From NCBI GenBank assembly GCA_013399855.1, contig VXAY01002043.1, positions 8,365 to 72,364 on the forward strand: a stretch of DNA of 64,000 bases, given 5' to 3'. Positions 48,796 to 59,275 of the stretch are shown piece by piece. This stretch comes from Oxyruncus cristatus (Eukaryota; Chordata; Aves; Passeriformes; Cotingidae). The position numbers and the translations under genes are program-made. Each line of letters starts with the position of its first letter. The first letter of the stretch is position 1. The notes beneath the pieces are model-generated. The model worked only from the letters and a program-made list of their open reading frames with translations, was not told where the DNA came from and did no database searches.

Positions 48796-50635
48796 TCACT
48801 GTTTTTGATAAATCACCAGAAAGAAAAGAAAAACATAATAACAAGAAGCGGTACTAAAGTTGATCAATACAATCAATGAAGTTTTCTGTCTTATTTAGCT
48901 CAACTAATGCTTTGATACTGGAGAGATGTAACATACACAGTGACCTGCCTTAGGAGGAGGCAAACACATACAGGTCATTGATAAAACACAGTGGTTTTTA
49001 CCCACTAATGCGTTGAAACCAAGACCAAAGTGACCATCTTTATTCCTGACTGTGAGATAAAGTTCTGTCTACTTGGTTTCCAAAGCAGTTGTCACATTGT
49101 CATAATTAAGTAGTTTATGTGTGTTTTTTTATTCCCGTTTACCTCTATGTCCCACAGGGACCCTTCTCTTGAGGTGCTGCCAATCGGTAACTTTCAAGCT
49201 GTAATTTCTTTCCTGACACCAGCCCTGTGTTTCCATCATTTCCTCTCACTGCCTGAGCAAAACAGGCACTGTTGAGGCATGATTCATCCACATTTGAGGT
49301 GCCTGTTTTAGGATGGGGTGAATCATGCTTGTTTTCTTTCCATAGACTATAAAGGGAGACAAGGGTGACTAATCAAGACGTAGATGTCTGTAGTGCAGAC
49401 ATCTAACATTAAGTGAGATGAATGCCACTTTCAGAGCCAGCTCATGTCTGACAGAAACGGTGACAACCAGCTGGGTCCACCAGAGCTTTGGCTCTGGCAC
49501 AGCACTACGTGAAAGCATATTGCTTCCAAGGCTATTTGAAGACCAGATAGCCCCCTTCTCATGGTACTCAGATCCCAAGTTAATTAACATGGAGGACACA
49601 AGCTAGTCCCATGCAGAACCAGGATATCTCTGCATGTTTCTGTCTAATTAAGTAATTCTGGGGAGTTTGGTGCAGAGACACAGCTTAGTGACTTACGTTT
49701 AACATCATATTTGTACTCAAGCGTGGCATTGTCCTTGCTGTGCATGAGCTGGCTCCATGCAGAGCTTCTTGTGGATGTCTTTTTTCCATGTTTTGAAGCA
49801 AAGTGATGCTCTATGCACTTCCACAGCAAAATGTCTCTGTAGACACATTTGCTTCGTGAATCTGCAGAAAACCGGTAGGACTGGGTTTTGTGGCAACCAC
49901 CTGGGGTCTGGAGGCATTAATACTTGTAATGCTTGTTTTCTCTGTTGTTTATATCATGACAGACCTTATTATTTGAAGTACCTGTCTGAATAGGCTCAGT
50001 GGTCCATTTTAATAACCACCTCATTGCGTATGAAGTAATACCATGGGTAATTCAGCTAGTCACAATCAGCATATTACCTTCTGCATGGAACCCAAGAAAA
50101 CTTAAAGTAGACCCTTTGAATCTGGAATAAAATTGCTGAGATTGTGTCATGACTGAGCAACAGTCAATTCTGGTCCCTTCTCAGAGTCCGCAGACTTGCT
50201 TAGCTGGAATAAGGTCTTAAAAATATGACAGAAATGATCACAGCCTAGTTTTCTGAATTGTGTAGTTACTGGCAAAATGATTTTTCCATCTTACCTGCAC
50301 ATCATTTAGTGCTGAAAGTGAGCAACTTGAGGTCTCAGAGAATGCCAGAGCATCACGGAATTGTCTAAAAGCAAATATTACCTCCATTTTCGGAGAACTT
50401 TATCCAGCTCCTAAATTCTCTCTGCCATGACATCTCATCTCAATCAAGATTTTGAGGGAACTGCAAAATTCACAGATAAAATTTACAAGGAAAAAAAACC
50501 CCAAACATCAGAAACCAATTCTAATTCACAGGAAATACGTAAACATAACCTGAGCCATATTAAATGCCCATTTTTACCAATCACTTTGTGGAGGCTGTTT
50601 TCCTCCATAATTTTGAACTATGTTATTGTTCATAC

Positions 50636-50698
50636 AAATAACTTGCCCAAGATTCAACACTGAATTTTGAATAGGTGTTAGAACCGAAATCTTCCCTT
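50636..50698 (-). repeat. Possible ancient MIR-like SINE fragment
   Basis: 'aataacttgcccaagattca', then 'gttagaaccgaaatcttccc', keeps both the ACTTGCCCAAG motif and the distance to the AGAACC..AATCTTCC motif expected of a reversed MIR. This is the best of the MIR-like candidates. Confidence 0.4.
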
Positions 50699-50834
50699 TG
50701 TACTTTGTTCTGAAAAACATTAATTGCGAATTTTACCATGAAAGCGTTGAGAAAAGTAAAAAAAAAATATAGCATGAATAATGTTTCACTTTGTTATGGG
50801 TTTACTCTGGGATAATTTTTTAAAAACTTTTTAT

Positions 50835-50879
50835 ACAATTGCTATGAGTTGAGAGAAGTTTTATACAGACAAAAGAGAC
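50835..50879 (+). repeat. Left arm of 45-bp inverted repeat
   Basis: Matches the reverse complement of 52010-52054 at 42 of 45 positions; the differences are at 50842 and 50849-50850. The shared core is 29 bases without a mismatch (50851-50879), beginning 'gagagaagttttatacagac'. Similarity stops sharply outside the arm. Confidence 0.9.
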
Positions 50880-51055
50880 TGACTCATTATAAAGAATGTT
50901 TACTGTAATTGTGGTGAAAGCATAAAAATAGAGTTAAGTATTATAGTGATTCTATTTTAATTTTTAGTGGAGAAATTTTCATTGTATTTCATTTATTGAA
51001 AATTGTAGAGTTTAAAATTCTTAAAGTGTATAATTTGCAGAGGCGAGGGGGGGAT

Positions 51056-51797
51056 TGTTGTGGGTTTACCAGCACCCCCCATCCCCGGGGTTGAAAAATA
51101 GTTAATTCCAGGTGGATTTCTGCTGCAAAGCCAATCACAAGTTTTAGTAACACCTCTGCAAATGACATGTTTAAGAAAACAGAAGACAAGATGAATTGCA
51201 CAGAAGAAATTCCAGCCCGAAGAGGAGCAGAGGAGAACAAGAGAAAGCAATGGAGCCTCCAAGGTCAGTGTANNNNNNNNNNNNNNNNNNNNNNNNNNNN
51301 NNNNNNNNNNNNNNNNNNNNNNNNNNNNNNTAAGATGAAACAGAGTCTTGCTGGAGACCTGTGGCCCTTGGAGAGAGAAACCTGCGCTGGAGCAAGTGTC
51401 CCGGGTAGGACTTGTGATCCCAGTGAGGGATTTATGCTGGTGTAATTCATTTGTGACCCTAAAGGACAGCAGAGTATGGAAGAACTGTTGTCTGAGGGTA
51501 GACTCACGCTGGAGAAGCTCATCCAAGGCTGTCTCCTGTGAGAAGGGACCCCACAAGAAACAGGGGATGGACTCGATGCCACTGTCCCCTGTGACAGTGG
51601 TGCAGACCCTGGTGCAGCAAGTTGTCCCCTTGCAGTCCATGGAGGACCTCACAGGGCCCGAGTACCCCCCAGCCTCCAGTCCTGGCCCGGCAGGGAGGAG
51701 CAGGGACAGTCCTGAGGGCGACGTGCAGCAGAGAGAAAGAGAGAGAAATCTACAGATAAGACCAATTAGAGCTTTCACCCTGGAGATAACAGAATAA
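51056..51797 (+). mobile_element. GC-rich avian ERV LTR core
   Basis: The core begins 'tgttgtgggtttaccagcac' and contains 'cctctgcaaatgacatgttt', 'gaaattccagcccgaagagg', 'ctggagaagctcatcca' and 'gtctcctgtgagaagggacc'. From memory these belong to a common bird LTR family whose middle is built of degenerate units with CGCTGGAG(A/C)AG words; here they recur near 51386, 51435, 51475 and 51507. It ends by an AATAAA (51793-51798). Base composition is markedly richer in G and C than the DNA on both sides. The 149-codon plus-strand and long minus-strand frames across it, partly through N, are not genes. Confidence 0.65.
51273..51330. other. Assembly gap (58 N)
   Basis: A 58-base run of N inside the repetitive, GC-rich LTR core, where short-read assembly often breaks. 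Translations through it are meaningless. Confidence 0.98.
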
Positions 51798-51922
51798 AAC
51801 TTTCAAGTGCTGAAAACTTGATTTAAATGAACCATAAACCCTGAAAGTAAAAACCCTGAAAGTCTCCTTCTAGATTAATACAAAAGAAAAGGATAATTTT
51901 GTAAATACAAAACATGTTGTTC

Positions 51923-51946
51923 ATAATTTTACCTAGGTAAAATTAT
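51923..51946. repeat. 24-bp perfect palindrome
   Basis: The half-site 'ataattttacct' is followed directly by its exact reverse complement 'aggtaaaattat', without spacer. It lies between the LTR core and the right inverted arm. Confidence 0.95.
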
Positions 51947-52009
51947 TGTATATATTAGTCTTTAGTTTTTATCCTGCTAGTAATAAATTCAATATTATTC
52001 CCCGACATC

Positions 52010-52054
52010 GTCTCTTTTGTCTGTATAAAACTTCTCTCGTCTCATAACAATTGT
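52010..52054 (-). repeat. Right arm of 45-bp inverted repeat
   Basis: Reverse complement of the left arm at 50835-50879. The arm includes the likely LTR end 'ctcataaca' (52041-52049) and runs five bases beyond it, so the repeat does not end exactly at the presumed LTR boundary. Confidence 0.9.
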
Positions 52055-52859
52055 GTTGCTGACATTTTTGTATGAATCAGTTATTGAAAAGCCCAAATCT
52101 ACAAATTTTAATTTTCTTGGATATTTAACTACCAAACAGTCTTGGAAAAGGTTGCTCATCCAAGCTGCAGCTTTTCTCCTCCATCCATTATTTGTTAAGT
52201 TTGTGAACAAAACAGTGGTCAAACTATGTTTTCAATAAAAATATGTAAATAGGATACTTTATTCCTATAGAGAAGCTGTTTCAATATGAAACATATTTTT
52301 TATCAAAGGTAACATTTCAAATGAAAATGTACACAGAATAGATGTGTTGTTGCATAGAGTTAAGGCTGAGCACAAGGGAAGATGAATGATTGTTTGTGTA
52401 GGATGAGGGGAAGAACTGAAAGATCAACGAGGAAAGCAGGATAGTAATCGATGGAAGTAATGACTAAGCCAGTTTTATTTCTAGCAATAGAGATAGATGG
52501 AAAAACAAAGACACACTTAGGAGATATTAAACAGACATAAGTGGTAGGATTTGGAGCCTAAATGCGGAGTTCTTCCGTAAGAACAAACTGGCTTTTGAAT
52601 TAAGTCATCCATCAGCGTGGTGTCTTCAAAAGGAAATGAAGAAAAGCTGCTTCATATGCATCTTCCCACTAACAAAATTATAGATCATTAAAACTCAGGA
52701 AACAGATAGTCTGCTGACAGATCAGCTGTGAGGAGAGTTTCCAATAGCACTGACTATGGTCAAGGAAGGAATTAAAGCATGTGCTTAAGTTCATCCATCC
52801 ATCAGAGAAGCAGAACTAAATAACCTCAGTGTGATAGTAACTTAGTAGCTCCAAAGTTT

Positions 52860-52920
52860 TAACGCATTTATTCTTGCCATCACACAGTTGACAGCGCTAT
52901 CCATTATCCCTGATTTACAG
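52860..52920 (-). repeat. Possible ancient MIR-like SINE fragment
   Basis: 'gctatccattatccctgatt', then 'tacaggagggagcttaaaca', resembles the reversed MIR 3' half (TATTATCCCCATTTTACAG followed by GAAACTGAGG). Confidence 0.35.
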
Positions 52921-55410
52921 GAGGGAGCTTAAACACACTTAGAGCAGGTTTCTAATTCCCACAGAGTTCCGTTCCTTTGAGGATCTGGGGCTGTGGGTCT
53001 GGTCACTGCAGTGAAACACAGTACAGAGAGACCTGAGCCACTGCCAGCTCAGCCTGGGCTCATTAGCGTGGGCACAGCAACATCCTGATGCTGTGAGGAG
53101 GCTGCCAGCCCTGAAACAGAGCTCCTGAATCCTGCAGCATTGTGGCATTGTTTTTCTCATGGACAGAACAGATCAGAATAATTTGAGCTTGGAGAGCAAT
53201 GTGACCCGTAGGGTAGATTTAAATATCTTTGCCATAGTCACCCATCATTTCTCCAGAACACAAGACTGAATCCAGCTTTATGACTCTAACACTATTATCC
53301 TAATGGGTGGACTACTTGTCCCTAAGGAAATGGTAGATGGTGCCTTTAGCTTTATCTGGTTTATCTACAGATTTTCTTAAACACTTTCTCTGGTGCTTCC
53401 TAGAACTGCGAATGAGACACAGAACACATTCAGTTGAAAGGGACCCACATGGATCGCCAAGTTGTTACTATAGATAAGGATTCTTGCGACACTGAACAGA
53501 AATAGTTGTTGAATTTCTAGACAAAGAGTAATTTCAATGGCACTAAAAAAGATAAAAGTGGAAAACTTCCACATTTTCTGTTCTCCTTTCTTTAAAACTT
53601 TTGAATAACTGTAGACACGAACTCTAGAAAACCCTTTGAGCTAACAACAACACATTAGACAGGAGTCAAACTTCACATTGCAGCCCGTAGTAATCAACAG
53701 CTGACTTGAGCATTAATGAACTAACTTTTTCATTAGGTAACAGCCAATAGACTGCTGCACTCTTATATTGTCTCTGTGTTCCAATGTCCTAGTTTTCTCC
53801 AACTGCTAATTTAAAATGCTTTTCACTGTTGCAAAGAGCATAGTTAACTGCTAAAGAACAATTTTATTGCCCTAAAACAGTCATATATTTGCATTCATTA
53901 CTATGAGTCTTAGAACCTATTACTGATATAAAAGAGAGGATAACAACATGAAGGGTTTGAAGGGCAGTAGATAATAGACTGGAAAGGGTTCTGAAATGCC
54001 TGAAGTATCAGACATAAAATAGCAATGATAAACAAGTTCATTATTTGTTAGTGATGGTTATGCTGGAAGGAACATTTTTTATATTATTTTTCTCCTTTTT
54101 AAAGTTTTATGGAGAATGTATTTCAGTCCTAAGCTGGGCATAAATTAAACATGTTTTACCCTGCTGTTCCGTTAAGAAATAGCAAGAACTAATGAGCTGT
54201 ATAGTTGCAAAGCTGTTAAGGCAACGTGAAAGGACTCTATAGGGCAATCTACGAAGTATAAAAGAGAGAAAAGTCCCCTTTCCACATTCATTTACTGCCT
54301 CTCAGACATTTGGGTCGAGCTCAGCTCTACAACACCTTGAGGTATATGTGATCAGCAGAGACAATCCTGTCTTGTCTGTTTGCCAGTCATGAAGGAAAAT
54401 ATAACTGTGATATGAAGGGACATTCCTTAAATAAAAAGTAAACTTCCAAATCCTTCAGTCTGACAGCTTTTAGATAAATTTTCAGGGCCTGATTTTTCAA
54501 GTCCTGACCAACTATTACTTTTGGAGGCTTTGCTTGAAGGCAGAGTGAGTTGCCCAGCTTCTCCAGAAATAAAGCAAACGAGGGTATCTGGCCTCTTGAG
54601 AAGCCTTTATTTAAAGAGATTATTTCCTCTGGAGCTCCTTGTCATATATTGGTAGGTTTGAGATTGTGTTTGAGAGTCAGACATAGATTCCTCATCCTTG
54701 TATGGAAATTTTCTTCCTGAATAATTGGCTGAATTTTTTTTTTTTTTTTTTCAGTAACTTCTCATGAAAGCTTGGGATTTCCACACAAACTATTTTAAAC
54801 ATAAGAGACAACACAAAGAGCAGTTTGCAGATGCTTGCAGCGCAGAATAGACATCTTTGTTGCTTTCTTTACTGATCTCAGTGTGAAAGGTTGAATTGCG
54901 CTTGTTTTATTCTCTCTAGCAGTTGAGATTGAACAGTTGTTTAAGCTATTTCCTTAAACTATTGCACAGTATTACTTCTCAAATGGTTGCAGATTCAAAA
55001 TCAATAAGTCATCCAATCCTTACATATTCCCAGGTTTTGAAACTGTAAATACTCAATAAACCTTAGCCTTTCAGATCACTCTGTGAAGAATTTGAAAATG
55101 CAAGTTTACCAGAGCACTTCTTTTTTGAAGGATGCTCTGTAGAGATGGACAGAGGACTTTTGAATTACTTATCTTGAGGATTAGATAACAAGAATTTTAC
55201 CATTAGAAATCTAAATGGAAAGGGAATTATCAAGGGATTGCAAGGATGTACTCCACTTCTGTTCCCATCCTGGAACATGAAGAACAAACTCACATTTTGC
55301 TGTGTGTTTGTGTGTGTTTTTCAAAAACTGCCAAAGTTTACATAATGCCTAATACAATAGAATCCAGACTTCCTATAATTTTTAGGTTGGTACCACTGAT
55401 GAATTTTCTT

Positions 55411-55470
55411 TTCATCATTATCATAATTATCATAATTAACATTGTCATTCTCATCATTCATATTAATATT
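55411..55470. repeat. Interrupted (TCATTA)n-like repeat
   Basis: Recurring TCATTATCA, TAATTATCA and TCATTCA words. The Ile-rich frame across it is a composition artefact. Confidence 0.7.
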
Positions 55471-55985
55471 GCTGCAGTTGCTGTTGTTGAAGTATCCTCA
55501 TCCCAAAACAAAGTTCTATCAGCTTAGAAACCTTATTAAGAAAGGATGAATAATGCTTAGTTGATGCTTGACCTAAATTTTAGACTCCCTTTGTAGTTGA
55601 TGGAGAGAAATTCACCTGACCTGGTTTATAAATAAACTTTAGATGATTCTGTCCATAACAAGTTTGGACACAGTAGTCTCCACTATAGATGGTGGCACCC
55701 ATCAGTTTTAGGTGATGGTCTGTTTCCAAAGCAAATTCAGGCATTTTTTTTTCTTTAATCCCCCACACGTCACACACAAGAAATTCTTTATAATGCTATC
55801 AGAATGCAGAACCCCCTTCTGCTGTGTTTTTGATTTCATAAACTTCATCACACACATTATTAGGCTTTCACAGAACAGCCCTGTGAATTTGTAGTTCTAT
55901 GACCAGCAAGGAGAAGATGAATTTATGAAGGGCCTTCCTCTTCCATAAAAAAAACAACTATGAAGTGAAGGTGATTGTAAGTTGT

Positions 55986-56160
55986 GATGAAAGAAGAAGA
56001 TAGATAGGAAGAAAAATAGAAAGAAGAAGAAGAGGAAGAAAAAAAAAGGAAGGGGAAGATGACGAGGAACAAGAGAAAGAAAGAGAAAGAAAGAGAGAAA
56101 GAGAGAGAAGAAAAGAGAAAGAGAAAGGGAAAATAATAAAACTGAAAGAGGAGAAAAAAT
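55986..56160. repeat. Polypurine tract, GAA/GAAA/GA repeats
   Basis: About 175 bp almost wholly A and G on the plus strand, with AAGAAG, GAAAGA and GAGA blocks and a few interrupting T and C bases. It is the second-longest purine tract in the window. Confidence 0.93.
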
Positions 56161-57185
56161 TTATTATGTTGAATTTCCCGGGTAGTTTTTATTCAGCTGT
56201 GCTTGAGCCTCTGCACCCACTAATCTGCACTATATTTTGGAGGCCTGGGGGAGTGTTTGGCTTTTTACACATGTCAAGACTGTTTTTAAAAACCATTGAC
56301 AGGAAAAAAGAAAGATAATTAGATACAGAGAGAGTAGGAAAAAAACCAAAACAACTATGATCCAAAGCTTCCACAAAGGTTAGTCAGAGTTTGTGTTACT
56401 GAAGTGTTGCAGTTGCTAGCGCCTGTCTATTTTCTTCAGACCTAAAATTGATTTATTCTCATTCTTTTTTGAACCGAAAATTAGTTTTGTTTTTACATAA
56501 GGTAAAGAAGCAGCAACTATAAATGACACACGTGAAATACCACAGTGTTCACAAGAGCAGAGATGACCTCAAGTAAGTCTTCAGCTGATCTGTTTGTGTT
56601 AATCAATATCCCTGCAGTAATGGTCAGGTTCAAATCATTACCTAACTCCTTTAAAAGGACAAAATATAAGATCCAAACATTCCTAAGAAATCAGTCAGTC
56701 TCTCAAGAGAGGGTTCCAGGGGCTAAAACGTGTGGGATGTGGTCGTGCCGTGTAACGGGGCAGGACTGAGGCTAACATAGTCATAGATGGATCACCCAGT
56801 CTGTAAATGGTGATTCCTCATAAATCATTATGAAAAATAGACTGACTGTGCCAGTTCATAAATTCAAGGCAAGTGTCTATTTCCATAAGGCCCGAGCAGA
56901 CAGGCAGTGTTTGGGATGCAAACATGCCACCACCACATGCAGTAGTTAATGTGTTAGCATTTTAACAAATTGAGCCACTTCACTGGCCTATTTATCAGTT
57001 CAAGCTATTTAGAAATGTTGCTACCATATGTTGTCCATTGAAATGAATGCTAAACACTGCATTTATAAATGGTAATTTATGACTCATAAGCGTCTCAGCT
57101 ATTAGAGTCATTCTGCCACTGTGAATGGAATTGATAGCAGTTTCTGCACTTCATGTTTTGTTTTTTTTCACTCCCCTCATTTCAG

Positions 57186-57395
57186 GGATATTGTTGATAT
57201 TAAAGCTTTAGTGCCTCATAGAGGATGTTATTTAAAAGACTGTATGTTTCGAAGAGAGGTTATTTTTGTGTGCTATCAACCCTGTAAATTGATTTCAGCT
57301 TCCAAGTAAACTTTTAGGACTAAATATTTTAAAAGGCCCTCTAGAGTATGCAAAGTGATCAGTTTTCAGTTATAATAAACCTGGTTTAAAAAACA
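57186..57395 (+). other. Candidate 3' terminal exon (unproven)
   Basis: A strong splice-acceptor-like sequence ('gttttttttcactcccctca' then 'tttcag', ending at 57185) precedes an open frame of about 41 codons ending in TAA at 57307-57309. An AATAAA follows at 57374-57379. The peptide is Cys/Lys-rich and resembles nothing I know. It could be the last exon of a lncRNA or a small transcript, or a chance combination. Confidence 0.2.
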
Positions 57396-59210
57396 AATAA
57401 ACCCTGTTTCACCCTCCCTGCAAAGCCTTTTTCCAATCTATATTTAACTCTGCGTAGATTAGATGATCCTGAAGTTACATCCTCTTAAAACCCTCCCATG
57501 ACAAAATGCTCAAGCAGATTTGCTGTTACTTGGCCTTGGAGTTAAGTTTTGGTTGAAATTCTTGACTAGATCCTTTAAATATACTTTATTAAAATGTTGC
57601 CCATGTGGTTTCCTGTAAGTGTTATTTCCTAAAGATAAAGAGCTTCGTAGAAGGTTTTGTTGAAAACTGAATTTATCAGAAAGGGTCATTTTTACCAGGT
57701 AGGTTACAAGTTCCAAGGCACTTTTAAGGTTATATTTTCAGAGGGACTTTGGAGTGCCACCCATAAAGTGGAAATAACCTGTAATTTTTACATCCAGAAT
57801 TTTGGTAAACATAGCTTTCCATCATGGGTAAGACCTTGACAGGTTGGTTCATTGAGTTTATCTCAGGCAGATCTTCACGTGGCATGGATGTCTCTCAAGA
57901 AGGGAATAAAGAAGAATGAGAGGAATGAGCCTTATGAGTTAATTTAGACCACATTTAGACTACTTGATTTTTAAGTAGTTCTAATTAGGTAGGTGGGATT
58001 TCAACTTTGGAAAACACTAATGCTTCTGTACAAATATTCAAAGGCATCCAAGGAAGTTAAGAAGGTCCAGAAGGATTCAAATGTGTCAGCTCAATGTGTC
58101 TCAAAATGTGTCAGCTGTCTGCAAATATAAATCTCATTCAGGTGAACACAGCTCACTAGTCTTTTTGAAACTGTCCCTAAAATATAAAGATGATTTCTGT
58201 AAAGTTGCCCGTGTTAACTAGGCTGAGGAAATATCTATCACTGTGATTATGTTATCAGTCACATCTGATTCATCCCTGACAAAGGCATGGCCCACTGCAC
58301 TGATACATGATATGTTAGTTATGTTTTAGTGCTCAAAGATAGATTTTGTAAGAGCACAGTCCATAGTCAGCATGGGATTGTGCCTCCAGCCAAGCAATAA
58401 CAGTTCAGAGCATCCAACCAACATCTTGGTATAGGAACACTATTTATATCTTGATAGTGAAAGTGTTTTAGGGGTATCATTTATTTAAAAAACTTTTAAA
58501 GAGCATTCATATAAATCTGCTTTTCTTATTTAGTTTGTTACTGGGCACATTGGGTTACAATGGATAACAATAGATTTGACCTTTTTGGTCCTTTCTGAAT
58601 ATGGCCAATGTAACTACATCAAGTCATTTGGCCAACATTATTTTATTCAGCTGCAGAACAGAGATATTTGTCCATTCTTCACAGAGGGGTTGTGAAGAAA
58701 AAAATCTGTATTTGAGTGTGACATACCCAAATGCCATGACTGTGATGCTCTAGGGAAAAGATGGACAGAAAATCATTAAACATAAAATGCTCAGAATTTT
58801 AGGTCAGATATTCATTTCAGTGAGAACCCAGTCCTCATCTTAAGGAGTTTGATAATATTGTCTCAAAAATACCTACCTCAGGATCTTGAAAGCTCTTTCC
58901 ATTTATAGAATAATACCTTCGAGTAGCCTCTATTATTAAAAAGAAATTAGAAAGATCAGATCTGCTCTTTGGGGTTGCAAGTGCAGAGGATGTACAAAAA
59001 CAGGCTTCATTAAAAACAGGATGTGTGGAACAGGTAACACGAAAAGCAGCTATTAAATGGATACGTTATCAGGGACAATAATACTGAGAAGTCATGTTAC
59101 AACAGTTGTGAGGAAAAGTCTTTGAAATAGCTTCTACAAATATTAATTCAATCTAAAAGCTAGACCTCTGCAAACCACTGAATATTTTATCAACGGAATG
59201 CAAAGAAACA

Positions 59211-59275
59211 AAATGACTTGCTCAACACTCTTACTTTTGGACCGCAAAATCCAGAGCAGGAGGCTGGAGCTCCCT
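59211..59275 (-). repeat. Possible ancient MIR-like SINE fragment
   Basis: 'aaaatgacttgctcaacact' and, further on, 'aatccagagcaggaggctgg' recall the reversed MIR order, but agreement is weak. Confidence 0.25.

Larger units (their letters stand above)
45299..50791. other. Unique stretch without supported gene
   Basis: No gene is supported. The only sequence worth a label is a TTA/GTT-type microsatellite (47997-48030), two possible old SINE remnants (48741-48795 and 50636-50698), and a single undetermined base at 46935. Frames up to 124 codons show no family resemblance. Confidence 0.5.
50792..52054 (+). mobile_element. LTR-like element with long inverted terminal arms
   Basis: A 1.26-kb unit that I read as a solo LTR, or a nested pair of LTRs, of an avian endogenous retrovirus. 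It starts at 'tgttatgggtttactctggg' and ends at 'cgtctcataaca' (52049), giving a TG...CA element with short inverted ends. A poly(A)-signal-like AATAAA at 51982 lies 60-70 bp before the end, as expected for R/U5. Unusual features are a 45-bp inverted repeat (50835-50879 with 52010-52054), a second LTR-start-like motif at 51056 and a 24-bp palindrome at 51923-51946. No matching target-site duplication was found and no gag, pol or env coding is present. A foldback or TIR element is the alternative. Confidence 0.6.

Noticed and set aside
50993..51797. Long open frames on both strands around the 51.3-kb gap (261 and 149 codons)
   Set aside because: They pass through or abut N and lie in the LTR core; there is no retroviral protein motif and both strands are open because the core is GC-rich and repetitive.
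54736..54754. T run plus CAG, like a splice acceptor
   Set aside because: The sequence after it begins TAA in one frame and has no exon-like frame; T runs ending in CAG recur in this window (for example 2760 and 15966) and are probably incidental.
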